From NCBI GenBank assembly GCA_027946365.1, contig JAPEUQ010000009.1, positions 620,001 through 684,000 of the forward strand: a DNA stretch of 64,000 nt, given 5' to 3'. The translations under genes were made by a program, and so were the position numbers. How positions within the stretch are numbered: the stretch's first letter is position 1; each line of letters starts with the position of its first letter. The notes under the pieces were generated by a model. It was not told the origin of the DNA and ran no database searches. It saw only the letters and a program-made list of their open reading frames with translations. The DNA is from Kalmusia sp. IMI 367209 (taxonomy: Eukaryota; Ascomycota; Dothideomycetes; Pleosporales; Didymosphaeriaceae). Positions 1-10,457 of the stretch are shown piece after piece.

Positions 1-640
1 GCTGGATGGTCGGCCCCAACTGGCCAAACCAGGGAGAGATCGACATCTATGAGGGTGTCCACTTAAACACTTATAATCAGATGACACTCCACAGTTCGCC
101 CGGCTGTGTGCCAGTATACAATCAGAACGGAGGCCAATCGGGCACTCACGTGTCTGAGGCAGATTGTGGAGCTGGTGGCGGCTATAACGGCTGTGGTGTT
201 CAATCTAATAGCGCCACTTCCTACGGCACTGCTTTCAATGCAAATGGCGGCGGTGTCTACGCCACACTTTGGGACTTCGTCCGGCATCAAGGTGTGGTAC
301 TTCGCTACAAGGGATGTTCCAGCCAACATCAGGTCGGGTAACCCTGACCCCAACACGTGGGGAACCCCGCAGGCGAACTTCGCTGGCTGCAACTTCGATG
401 CCAAGTTCTCCAACATGAACATTGTAAGTCATCAGAGCATGACATGATCAAAGCGAGAAGCTAACATATCCACTTCAGATTTTCGATATTACATTCTGCG
501 GTGATTGGGCCGGCGGTGTTTGGGGATCGACTTCTTGCGCCAGCATCAACCCTAGCTGCAATGCCTACGTCGCTCAGCAGCCTCAGTCTTTTGGCGACTC
601 GTACTGGCTGGTCAACTCCGTCAAGGTGTACAGCGTCTAA
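1..640 (+). CDS. GH16 endo-beta-glucanase, 3' part, frame broken
   Basis: Secreted beta-glucan hydrolase of glycoside hydrolase family 16, the fungal mixed-linkage/1,3(4)-beta-glucanase group; the start lies outside the window. The catalytic motif GEIDIYEG, which holds the nucleophile and the acid/base glutamates, is at about 31-54. Exon 1 runs to 423, a GTAAGT...CAG intron covers 424-478, and exon 2 ends with the family-typical SYWLVNSVKVYSV and a stop at 638-640. The frame entering the window (codons in phase with position 6) runs into a stop at 339-341. The family sequence continues in the next frame from position 274 (TSSGIKVWYF). One extra G in the GGG at 271-273 explains this. It is either a sequencing error or a pseudogene. 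The family assignment is firm; the exact substrate is not. Confidence 0.85.
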
Positions 641-1235
641 AAGACCACCGCAGTCACCAGGCTATTCAAGCCCTATGCATATTTTCTCTTCTCCTACATA
701 CTTGTCTTCTCTTCTTGCTTATACTTTCAAGCCTGTCCATTCTTATATTTTGTACATAAAGACAGGAAGCATTCGCTTGATACCAATCGTCTATGGACGA
801 AATTGAATTCTTACATTTCGAAATTTTACTTATTTACACTTACATGAACATACTAGCGACACAAACTACACCATCCAAGCATCATGTCTAGGGCTATGCC
901 AGAGATGCGCAGGCAAGACCAAAATATGTGTGACATGCTCACAGGTTGAAGCGTTTCCGTAAATTTGGAACTTATGAAGTCGTAATCGACATCTGCATCG
1001 CCAATGAGGAAAGCGCCATTGCGATCGCCACATGGTGTTGGGCCGAAAGAAGTTAGCGCGATCGGTACTGACAAGTGCTAGATCCTGCGATCTGGTATGC
1101 AAGGTCTGTGCACTCCAGATCTACCCATCTTTAGCCCTTCATGACGCACTACTTCGCGAATCTGGTTGCAAACAAATACGAGCGTCATGACAGCATCCAA
1201 GAGATAGGTTTAACATTTCTAAATTGCTTTCTCAA
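641..1235. other. intergenic, no gene seen
   Basis: This is the 3' flank of the GH16 gene and the 5' flank of the FAD oxidoreductase. Short open frames occur on both strands, but none has family-like composition or plausible splice partners. I see no repeat or RNA gene. Confidence 0.5.
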
Positions 1236-3174
1236 ATGCCGCTGCGACGTGCACGTGAAACGGATCCTATTCTACCCACCACCAATATGGCCGGCAACGG
1301 GAAGTCTGGCGCTGGGAAGAAGCGCGTGCTCGTTGTTGGAGCAGGAGCTGCTGGTATGTGGTATCTACGCGTTGGAATATGGTGACAGTTCTGATTATGT
1401 TGCAGGAATGTCGTGCGCGCATCATCTTGCTAATCATCCCGACAAATACGATGTGACACTCATCGATGCTGTTGATTACTGTGGTGGCCAGGCTTTCTCC
1501 ATTCCAATAGACAAAGAGCGCCATGGAGCTGGCTGGCTGAATCAGGGTGTACAGGGTGGTAGCTACATCTTCCACCACACGATGACCATGTTTGCGCGCC
1601 AGGGTTATAAGGCGGATCCTGTGAAGTTACAGGTGAGTTGAAAAGTTTAACGATATAGTGCAACTCCTGACAATGATAGGTGTCTTTCGGGAAGGGTGAT
1701 CAGTTCTGGTCCAACGTTTTTCCTACTCAACTACTTGCTCGACATCAGAAAGAGATTAGGCGTTTTGTGCGGATGATTTCTATCGTTCGGTGGTTCGAGG
1801 TCTTCTTTGCGCTGATACCTATCAAAATCTTGATGAAGATGTTCTTCTTTTCTGATGAGTTCGCTAACACAGTTGCGTTGCCTATGGTCGCTCTTTTTCT
1901 CGGAACAGGTCAATATGCACCGGACGTTCCATCTATCATCATGGAAAGATTGTGCACTAGTCCAACTTACGGAATGTGGTATCCGGCAGATAAACTGAGC
2001 ATTGCTAGCAACCAACCGCCTATGGTTGTCTTTCCAAGATTCGAGCATTTCTATCAGAGTTGGAGAAAAGATCTGGAAGCGAAGGGTGTGACAGTTCGTT
2101 TGTCCACTGAGCTCACACAAGTGGCGAAGAGGGATAAGAATGGCGTCTTGGTGAATCTGGTCAAGCGCACACCGCAGCCAGACGCGCACAATCCTAACAG
2201 TGCGTGGGTTCCAGAGACTTCGGGGAACGGAGCTGATGCCGACGCACGGGAGGAAACTGAGCACTACGATGAGCTCGTTCTCTGTGTCTTGTATGTACTG
2301 ATTCTTTTCGTGCCATTTTGTATGACTGACTTGGAACAGAGCTGACACCGCTAAACGCATCCTCTCTAAGACAGCTACATTCCGCGAAAAGCGCGTCCTT
2401 GGCTCCGTCAAGTTCGCAGACGACATCACCGTCACCCATTGGGATAGCGACTACATGAAAAAGCACTACGAAAACTTCTACAATGAAGAACAAGCCGTAG
2501 AAAAGCTCTCGGGCGTCGATCAAACCTCCCGCATCAACTTCGCAAAGAAGCTCTTTAAGCCCATGTACTATATCAAAATGTACCCACAGGATCTGTCCAA
2601 GCTGGAAATGTGTTTCGACTGCACGAACTATCAGAGCCAGTTTCCGCCCGAGGTACCATTCGACAAGCACGTCTTCCAGACCATCTACTTGAACAAGAAA
2701 TGTGAGAACCTCTGGTCCATCGACGAGATCGACGAGAACAAAATCATCCGCAAAGACTGGTGGCATCAACTCTGCCACTCATGGACACATTATGCCTTCG
2801 TTGTGCCTTGGATGTGGCTTCTCAATGGCCGCAAGCACACGCGCTTCGCCGCTGCATGGACGCTCGTCAACGCCCACGAAGTTGCCGTTATGAGCGGCAT
2901 TGCCGCTGCCGTGGACCTCGGCGCTACATACCCCGAGGACCTTGAACGTGACAAGTTCGCCTTGTTGAGCTTCAGACTATACTACCTCCTCACGTATGGC
3001 AAGTGGTACCGGAAGAAGGCTAAGCCAGATGGCGAGGGCAAGGATTGGGCTAGCGGCGACTATGGCAGTGTCTACCAGGGGCCCGGTGTTTCGACTGTCG
3101 AGAGGCTGACTTGGAGGGAGGAAAATGGAATTAAGGAGAGTGAGGTAGATGATGTGCAGCGCATTCAGACGTGA
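1236..3174 (+). CDS. FAD-dependent oxidoreductase, amine-oxidase-like
   Basis: Flavoprotein with an N-terminal Rossmann fold. Four exons (1236-1353, 1406-1632, 1680-2290, 2340-3174) join in frame to about 596 aa, with GT...AG introns of 47-52 nt. The dinucleotide motif VLVVGAGAAG is at residues 31-40 and is interrupted by intron 1, a common position in this fold. It is followed by the FAD ribose-binding acidic end of strand 2 (VTLIDAVDYCGGQA). A later segment, GWLNQGVQGGSYIFHHTM, is conserved in fungal FAD/NAD(P)-binding amine-oxidase-like proteins. An alternative in-frame start is the ATG at 1287. Substrate and pathway cannot be read from the sequence. It lies just upstream of an aldo-keto reductase on the same strand, but there is no evidence that the two work together. 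Confidence 0.75.
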
Positions 3175-3554
3175 TCATGAACGAGATGTTGCAGGTGCGG
3201 TGGTGCTACTCTGCGAGGCCGCAGATCTTTAAGTCAAATAGAAAACTAAACTCAATCGAGTATGCTGTTCGACGCTAGACCTTTTCTGACCGTGCTACAG
3301 GCTGCTGACGACCTATCAGGAACTAGGGCAGTGGTGTTACTCGTGCGAACTCGATGTCACAGATATCCATTCTGTTATGGCCGTTAAATCCGGCGAATTT
3401 CCGTATCCTCGAGTATGTCCATGGAGTTATTCAGAGAGCTTGTATAAAACTCCCATTGCTCTCGCTGTAAGTTTCCTTCGTCGTCCTTCGTCCAAGATTA
3501 TCAATTGGAGTATCTTTCTGATCGCATTCACACACAATACAGCTAGCGATCAAA
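3175..3554. other. intergenic between two + strand genes
   Basis: 380 bp holding the 3' flank of the flavoprotein gene and the promoter of the aldo-keto reductase. A TATAAAA-like stretch lies at about 3444-3450, roughly 105 bp before the start codon. Nothing else was recognised. Confidence 0.4.
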
Positions 3555-4665
3555 ATGGCACCAAAGACTAAGCTCGATATTGTTTTCGGCGCCATGACCT
3601 TTGGCAAAGAAGGTACTTTCGCCTCCCCAATAACACCTGACTATATATAACGTCATATACTAACATCCCTTAGGCGAAGAACAAGTCGGAACCTCTAATC
3701 TGTCTGACTGCGCCGCCATCCTCTCCACTTTCCAATCCCACTCCCACACTGAGATCGACACCTCCCGCTTCTACGGCAGCGGTTCATCCGAAACCTACCT
3801 CGCAGCGCTCAAATGGAAAGACCGAGGGCTCGTCATGGACACAAAATTCTATCCGAACGTGAACGGCATCATGGGCCGTCCCAAGACGCACCTCGACGCC
3901 GCGACTATGCGCGCCGGTCTAGCTGAAAGTCTGGAAGCGCTGGGCGGCGTAGAGAAGGTCGATTTGTGGTATTTGCATGGGCCCGATCGCAGTATACCGC
4001 TTGAGGAGACAGTCAAGACGGTGGATGAGCTGTACAAAGAAGGGAAGTTCAGGAGGTGGGGTGTGAGTAATTATATGGCGTGGGAAGTTGCTGCTATCTG
4101 TGAGATTTGCAACCGGGAGGGTTATAAGAGGCCTGAGGTGTATCAGGGCGTCTAGTAAGTGTTTCTATACCCATAAGACTGATATATTCTTCAGATGCTC
4201 ACGCTGTGTAGCAACGCGCTCCACCGCACAATCGAAAACGAACTTCTCCCCTGCCTCCGAAAATACAACATCGCCTTCTACGCTTTCAATCCACTGGGAG
4301 GCGGCTACCTAACCAATCGGTATCATCGCGACACTCCTACGTCCTCAATTGTGCCCGGAAGCCGCTTCGACCCGAACAGATTACAGGGAAAGATGTATCG
4401 CGCGAGGTATTGGAATGATGCGTACTTCGATGCTCTAGATGTTGTTAGACCAGCATGCAAGGAAGCAGGGCTTAGGGAAAGCGAAGCAGCGCTGCGGTGG
4501 ATGATGCATCATTCGAAGCTGGACAAGAAGTATGGGGATAAGGTTATTATTGGGGCCAGCACTGTGGCGCAATTGGAACAGAATCTGGAGGACTTTGAGA
4601 AGGGGGAGTTACCGGAGGGGATGTTGGGGCTTTTGATAAGGGGTGGGAGCTGTGCAGGGGGGTGA
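3555..4665 (+). CDS. aldo-keto reductase, AKR7 (aflatoxin-aldehyde-reductase) type, 3' frame break
   Basis: NADPH-dependent aldehyde/ketone reductase with a TIM-barrel fold. Exons 3555-3612, 3674-4154 and 4212-4665 join in frame to 330 aa. The third exon uses the AG at 4210-4211, restoring a QGVYNALHR junction, not the nearer AG. The catalytic tetrad is visible: Asp and Tyr in EIDTSRFYG, Lys in VMDTKFYPN and His in DLWYLHGPD. The cofactor-end segment VIIGASTVAQLEQNLEDF is present. The last 11 residues (from about 4633) are not family-like. One missing G in the GGGG at about 4626-4629 would restore the usual AKR7 tail with a stop at 4683-4685. So either the assembly dropped a base or the C terminus is mutated. 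Confidence 0.85.
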
Positions 4666-4685
4666 CGTGGAAGTATTTCCACTAG

Positions 4686-5108
4686 AGAATGGTTTGGTCG
4701 GGACTAGATAGTCATGCCAATATTGCAAATAGAATTCGGATCTTATTTTTATCGGTGCGAATACCACTTGTGAATATCCGGGGAGATGCGCTCTCCTCTT
4801 CAGTCAATGAGATGTTCATGCTGTCCAAATTTGGCAACACATCCCTCACCATTCTTCGCCATTCTTCACCATTCTTTACTATCCTTCTCCATCGATCGTA
4901 TGAGACAGGAAACGCCCCAGTCCAATGTGTTTGATGCATACTAGAACCATGTATCGCAATCCAATTCTAGTAGTACTTCCTATAAACAAATTAAACCGAG
5001 CCATTAAGCATGTCAACAAATAGCGGACCCCTTTTTGGCATGGCTCGAGAGCCGGCCCTTTTGCGTGAGCTGCGTCGCTCAGATAACACTCCGGTCAGTG
5101 AATTGCGA
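4686..5108. other. intergenic, convergent 3' flanks
   Basis: This stretch separates the aldo-keto reductase (+) from the unknown gene ending at 5109 (-). It holds AT-rich sequence and a short ATTCTTCGCCATTCTTCACC-type imperfect duplication at about 4851-4875. No gene seen. Confidence 0.4.
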
Positions 5109-6316
5109 TCATATGCCAAGTGATTTCTGCAGACGGAGACGAGTCGGCTGAGGTTCCATGATCATAGCCGAATTCCAGGATCTCAGCTTCAGCGTGAAAG
5201 GTCGGCAGCTCAAGTCTTGCTCCTCTGTCCATGGTAGATGACTCCACCTTATTCCTCTCCCACGATATCGCATCCGAATTCCTTCCTCACGCTCCTCGAC
5301 CCGTAGAGCACCATCTGAGCCCACCACGATGCAATCATTCGAACCATGCCGCTCAGGTCCAACACAATGGAACTTAAGTGGAAGATTGTCGCAACTCGAA
5401 AGAACGTACATGCTTTGTGCATGATTATGTGGCTCCGGATATAGTGGCCATGTCGGCGGTACTGCTTTCGTCAGATTTCCTTCATTCACATACAAAATGC
5501 GAAACGCATACTGCAAAGCTTCCCATGATCGTCCTTCTCCAGGCCTAGTCTTAACAACCTAATCTGATCTTCGCAAAGGAAGTCATACGGCACCCCATAC
5601 ATATCGCAGTATTTCTCCCACTGCATCTGTGTCTTAATCCACATCGGCTCCCTGTCCCCCTTTCGTCGCATTCTGCGTGTCATGACCTGCCTTCCAAGTG
5701 CTCCATTCTTGGGAAGTTCTTCTGTGATGACATGGGGCGGATTGTGCAGCGTCCAGAGATTCAACGCGAAGGTAGGAACTGTGAACCATGACGGGCGCCA
5801 TGCCAGGCTACTGTTGTCAGGCAAGCTGGTCAGGATTAGGAGGTCCTGTTGGAGACGCTTGAGACGTGGGTCTACGTCAACCATTGGCTGCGTGAGGTTG
5901 GCGGTGATGTCGAACGCGGAAGGCGGTGGAGAAGAGTTGGGGGGAGAGAAAGTGCATGTGGGAGGGCATAATTGAACGTGCGCTCGCAGATGTAACATCT
6001 TACGCTTGTCTACGACTTCGGGCGGCGCATATGGCGGTATTGTGGGGACTCTCATATCGTGGTCCCACGTTGCGATGCACTGTGTTTGTGGCGAAGCTAT
6101 AGTGCACTGAGATGAAACGTGAAATGGCCTGTATGGACTTTCTGCAATTATGGGCAAGTCGAGTGTGAGAGTGAAAGTGAAGTGAATAATGGCGTGGTAT
6201 GTTTCGCGGTTGTTATCACGCGGCGCCGAATAAAGATGCAAGTGAGACAACCTGGAACATGCGGAACTGTCCGTTTGACGTATGCTAGCAGTTTGTTGAA
6301 AATGAAATGCAGCCAA
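5109..6316 (-). CDS. uncharacterised protein, frame broken near 5520
   Basis: I do not recognise this protein. An open frame from 6316 codes for about 270 aa with an extended Pro-rich first half, then a charged helical part (WIKTQMQWEKYCDMYG). At about 5520-5530 it stops being protein-like. A second frame takes over with WEALQYAFRILYVNEGN and runs to a stop at 5109-5111. No intron with GT...AG ends in compatible phase joins the two, so a single-base loss is the simplest reading. The continuous amino-acid style across the break suggests one gene of about 400 aa. The start at 6316 is only the most 5' ATG; the first 60 residues are less convincing. Confidence 0.5.
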
Positions 6317-6491
6317 TCAGAGATGCATGCACGGCTGCGCACATGACGAGAAAGAATGGGAAACCATTACAGTTTGTAAATTAGTGAATGAAGTCATCTG
6401 AAGATGGATGCGAGTGCTCTTTGCGTTACAGGACAGCTGATATGGTATTGAGAGGGCTTAAGCTTTGATTAGACAAGACTGCTTGCTCTAT

Positions 6492-7491
6492 TTATGCAAA
6501 CTCTACTGGGTTTCTCAAGGTTCCTATCGCGTTTATGTTGACTTCAACAACGTCGCCTGGCTTCAGGAACTGGGGTTCCTTCATGGCATAACCGACACCT
6601 TGGCGAACAAGTTAGATTATCATACACAAATCGTACAGGTTCATTCATTAACTTACCAGCTGGCGTTCCGGTCATAACAACTGTCCCCTTCTTCAACGTT
6701 GTACCTTGGCTGCAATAGCTCACTAGTGTCGGGACCTTGAAGCAAAGATCGTCTATCGTCTCACTTTGCCTTACGTCCCCGTTCACGATAGTCTTCAGAT
6801 ACAATTTCGCAGGATCAGGCACGACATCAGTGCTCACGATCTGCGGCCCTAGAGGTGCATACGTGTCGAACCCTTTCGAGTAGTTCCATTGTGGTACAGT
6901 TCCAGCAAGCTTGGGATCTCGCTGCAGCTTTCTGGAGCTCACATCGTTACCGCACAGATACCCGCCAATGTAGTCGTAGGCGTCAGCTTCCGATACGTTC
7001 TTGGCATCCTTCGAGATGATGAAGCACAATTCGCCTTCGTAATCTGCTTGATTGTCCTGGGCAAGTTTAGGGATAACGATTGGTGCGCCATGGTCGTTCA
7101 GGCAAGTATTGGCTTTGATGAAGGTCGCAGGATAGGGGGGAAGCGTGCGACCGCCTTCTTGAACTGGTATATTTTATCAGCCTATATATCTCCAAACTTT
7201 CAACCAGGTCGTCGTACTGTGTTTGATGAAATTAAGTCCGATGCAGCGGATAATGGGGACTTCCTCTGTGGTCACGGGACCGAGCAATTTCTTGACTGTC
7301 ACTTCTTCGTCGGTGACTTTCGTCGCAGGATCAAATATGTCGTTATTCGCTACCTGGATCACTTTGGCCTTGAGTCCTGTCTCTTCTACCGTACTTCCCA
7401 CATCAAAGTCTGGTGATGGCAGGATTGGCTCGCCCCGTAGAACCTTGCCGTCAGTAGACTCGAAACGAATTAGCCGCTTCCAGGACGGCAT
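6492..7491 (-). CDS. fumarylacetoacetate-hydrolase family protein, probable fumarylpyruvate hydrolase
   Basis: Metal-dependent C-C bond hydrolase of the FAH superfamily, 295 aa from exons 7218-7491, 6657-7163 and 6492-6598 (introns of 54 and 58 nt). The start at 7491 gives MPSWKRLIRFE, typical of fungal members. An upstream in-frame extension to 7599 is unlikely. Metal-ligand acidic residues appear in DYEGELCFII and GYLCGNDVSSR. The catalytic end VVMTGTPAG...VGYAMKEPQFLKPGD is intact. Many fungal homologues are annotated only as FAH family. The assignment to fumarylpyruvate rests on the gentisate dioxygenase and ring hydroxylase nearby and is an inference. It could also act on another acylpyruvate or as oxaloacetate decarboxylase. 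Confidence 0.88.
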
Positions 7492-7708
7492 CGTGATAGA
7501 AACGCAATAATTGCTGCGAGATGATTGTGTGGAAAAGAGCTTCCCGGAACTGGAATGTGTAAGAGGTGAGGCTTCGAACGTAAGGCGCGATGTCGGCACC
7601 GTTATGTGGGGAAGGTGCGGGATGCCGGTGGGGAATTTAAATCGGGTAGTTATTCGGCACTTGATTGGCGGAAAGCATATCTGCCTCCGAGATGTACAAC
7701 ACGAGCGG

Positions 7709-7745
7709 TTTTGTACAAAATGAGCAAAATCGAATCGAGACGAGC
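7709..7745 (+). repeat. short direct repeat, copy A (partner at 10204-10243)
   Basis: Sequence around TACAAAATGAGCAAAATCG matches 10211-10229 (TACACAATGAGTAAAGTCG) and extends through CGAATCG(A/G)GACGAGCAC. About nine of ten bases agree across roughly 37 bp, in the same orientation. This copy lies about 220 bp 5' of the FAH-family start codon. It may be a shared regulatory element or the remnant of a duplicated short reading frame, since both copies contain an in-frame ATG. Confidence 0.5.
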
Positions 7746-7845
7746 ACGCTGTGTTCCTTTGATGAAAAAAAATCTATAAGCTTTCACGTGACACACCCGC
7801 ACCGCCCGTTCTGTCGAGACTAAGGAAGTGAGCGACGCCGACATC

Positions 7846-7977
7846 ATGGAGCTGTTCGGTGACTCTGGGGACCTCATATTGCAGCAGGCGTGGAAGACGG
7901 ACAGTACCAGAGAAGAGGTGGCGGATGATCTGCTTGAGACGTACCAGTCCACATGGTCTCCGTCTCGCCCTGGTTGA
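7846..7977 (+). other. short coding-like frame, unknown
   Basis: Frame open from 7792 with an ATG at 7846 and a stop at 7975-7977. It reads as a plausible amphipathic protein end (MELFGDSGDLILQQAWK, then EEVADDLLETYQ). It is too short to assign. It could be the last exon of a decayed gene that began near repeat copy A. No splice partner was found with confidence. Confidence 0.2.
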
Positions 7978-8547
7978 AGTGTAATGACGCCGCAAGCTCG
8001 TAAGGTAGTAGGCAATCTACCAAGGCCCAACTGGGAACGGCGAGCTATCCTATCTAACACCATGAGATCAGTCGATGTGACTCTGAGTTATGTCGGGGAC
8101 AAAATGGAAACGTGAAAACTATAAGAGTCAACAAAGCTCTCGTCGCACAGAACGGCGCCCCTATTTGCAAAAACACACGGGATACCTCCTCTAATTCGGG
8201 ATGTGATGCAACTGACTGTTGGTATGCAGCGTAGGTGATAACTCAACGAAATCGACCCGGGATATGATATAGCTGAATTTTAATTGCAAGGCAAACGAGC
8301 ATGGAATGGTGAATCTACTCAGAATTTCTTAACACTTCCAAGACCTTTTATGTGTCTATGAGTGATATCCATTCGTAGCATAATCTCCCGGCAAAGATTA
8401 CTCGAGCCAAAAGACAAACCGTATGCGTCCAGAGTCCAACAGAATGTTGCAATTTGACCCGTAGATACCTTTTCTTTTTTGTTTGCGCCACGCAAAGTAT
8501 CAAAAATTGTTCGAACCACGCCGTACATTTTATTGTCTTATGTCCCA

Positions 8548-9553
8548 TTAAGAACCCGGAGCCTGGGCGTACTTCGCAGCCTGAATCTCAGTGCTGGCTG
8601 CGACGGCAGCATTGCAACCGCTAGTAATGGAACTCGGAACTACTTTGTAAGGAGTGCTGCAATCGCCAACCGCATATACACCGGGCACGCTGGTCTGATA
8701 GAAGGGGCCGTCAGCTTGTATATCACCCATTGGTGTAATGGCAAGTCCAAGCTGGGTCACTAAGGAACCTTGGGCAGTGGTCTGCGGATTGTGCACCAAG
8801 AACTTTTCGATTTTGCTAGTCCCATCCTCGAACTCGACAGTGACGAAGTCACCTGTGTCAGCTCCGGAGAATCGTTTGATCTTGCGTGCCTCCACGCTGA
8901 ATTTGGACGGGACGAAAGCGCTGACGATGGGCTTGAGCTCCGTCTCAACAGCATCGTCACCATTGGTGTACAAAGTGACTTTCGCAGTAAGCTGTGCAGC
9001 GTTCTGGGCCATATGAGCAGCAAGAGCACCGGCAACTGGTAGAATTGCGAGGACGCCTGATGACGCGGCACCTCGGTCTTCATAGCCATGACAGAACAAA
9101 CAATGGAAGCTTTGAGACTAGTGTCAGCCATATGTGTTTAAATTCGGTTAGATCTTCTTACATGCGTTTCTTCCAGAGCTTGTCATATCCTTCCACATCC
9201 GGGTACCTGTTGGTAGATCCGACCGCAAGTATTACCTTACGGAACTTTTTCATCTTTCCATTGCTATCGTGCACCTCAAAATGAGAATCGGAGATCTTGT
9301 CGATCTTGAGCACCGACAGATCAGCGAATTCGATTGTGGAATAGTTGTCTAGGATGTCCTTTCTGGCCGCCCTACGGTACTCCTCAGGACTTTTATGGTC
9401 CCAGGTCAAAATCATGTGCATATGGTTCACTCCAGCATTGCGATATGAATTGTTGTCGTAGACGACGGCCGAGTGAAGCTGGCGAGCTAGAGTATTGGCC
9501 GCAGTCAGACCCGCAGGTCGTCCATCAATAATGGCGACGTCTACGAAATCCAT
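8548..9553 (-). CDS. thioredoxin-reductase-fold flavoprotein, GliT-like
   Basis: FAD/NAD(P)H disulphide oxidoreductase fold, 317 aa from exons 9162-9553 and 8548-9109 (52 nt intron). The redox-active CxxC is CLFC in HCLFCHGYED, just after the splice junction. The C-terminal FAD motif VPGVYAVGDCSTPYK is intact. The family segment NHMHMILTWDH of GliT-like fungal enzymes is present. The N-terminal FAD motif, normally GGGPAG, reads DGRPAG, so two of the three glycines are replaced, which may weaken cofactor binding. An in-frame 43-residue leucine-rich extension to 9682 exists, but the start at 9553 fits the family. The gene sits between the FAH-family hydrolase and gentisate dioxygenase on the same strand, suggesting membership of that cluster; its substrate is unknown. 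Confidence 0.85.
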
Positions 9554-10457
9554 AGTGATGAATGTGGTGGAAATGGAACTTGGCAGCCGTAGTAGTAGCA
9601 ATAGTAGTGGTAAGAGGAGGAAGCGATCTCTGATAGAACCGAAAAAGCTAAGTACCTGGTTGTCAGTACTGTCGAAAAACAAAAGTCAGGCGCCCGTTAG
9701 TCCTTGACGGGCCGATCATTTACACTATAACCTACACTTACAAAGGTACGTCATTGGTTCCTGCCCCAAGAGCAACGAAGGAGGCTTGGCAGCGGCGCTG
9801 CTGTATGCAATTGCAAAGAATCCATTCTGCCCAATATAGTGCTTACGCCAAGGCAAACTCTTTCTCTGTGTTGCATCTCCCCCTCCCGATGAAATGGACT
9901 GTTTCAACTAAGAATGGGTTCGGCCCGGCGAAGCTGCTTCGACCATTACCTCTCCACGCTTTAGCTCCGACGAAGTAGAATTCCAGTATATGCACACGTA
10001 TGGCGCTTGGCGTTGATACACACTTTGTCCGTCTAGTGACTTATCAAAATTCCGTAATTCATAGTATGCCGAGTACAACCTGCGTCGGAATCTGGCGTGT
10101 TTCACCTGCAACCCAAAGAACAGATCATATTTTCTTATTGGCCAAGTAACGATTTCAGATAACATAAACATGAGTTCTTAGGGTAGTCATGTAAATCAAT
10201 CGATTTTTCGTACACAATGAGTAAAGTCGAATCGGGACGAGCACAGAGCGTCACTGGGTTCTTTTCTACCAGAAAAGAGTTGCAAATGTTTCGCAAAAAG
10301 CGAGATTCCCGCCATTTTCAGCCCTTGTGGGCAGTCATAACGTAATTCCAAGTAGATGCTATCAAGAAGCGATGCCATTGTTGTAACACTCGTAAGCTTA
10401 TGTCTGAATATCATTCCTCTTCTTCGAATGAGTCCATGTCTTCTTCATACAGTTCCA
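9554..10457. other. intergenic between flavoprotein and gentisate dioxygenase
   Basis: 904 bp holding the promoter of the flavoprotein gene and the 3' flank of the dioxygenase gene (both minus strand). It contains repeat copy B at 10204-10243, after whose ATG a plus frame of about 42 codons stays open. No other gene seen. Confidence 0.4.
10204..10243 (+). repeat. short direct repeat, copy B (partner at 7709-7745)
   Basis: This element matches copy A in the same orientation. It lies about 650 bp 5' of the start codon of the flavoprotein gene. After the shared part the two copies diverge, which fits either an old duplication or a conserved regulatory core. Confidence 0.5.

Larger units (their letters stand above)
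7492..8547. other. intergenic region within the gentisate cluster
   Basis: 1,056 bp between the FAH-family gene and the flavoprotein gene, both on the minus strand, so it holds the FAH promoter (7492 upward) and the 3' flank of the flavoprotein gene. It contains one copy of a short duplicated element (7709-7745) and a short coding-like frame (7846-7977), listed separately. Otherwise nothing was recognised. Confidence 0.4.

Noticed and set aside
1731..2435. 234-codon minus-strand open frame
   Set aside because: Shadow of the FAD oxidoreductase exons; no motif.
5486..5600. Intron explaining the frame change at 5520
   Set aside because: The only GT...AG pair of suitable length (GTTGTT...TTTGCAG) is in the wrong phase to reach the downstream frame.
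9554..9682. N-terminal leucine-rich extension of the flavoprotein as a signal peptide
   Set aside because: The family starts at the MDFVDV position, and the extension has no relatives I can name; it is more likely 5' UTR.
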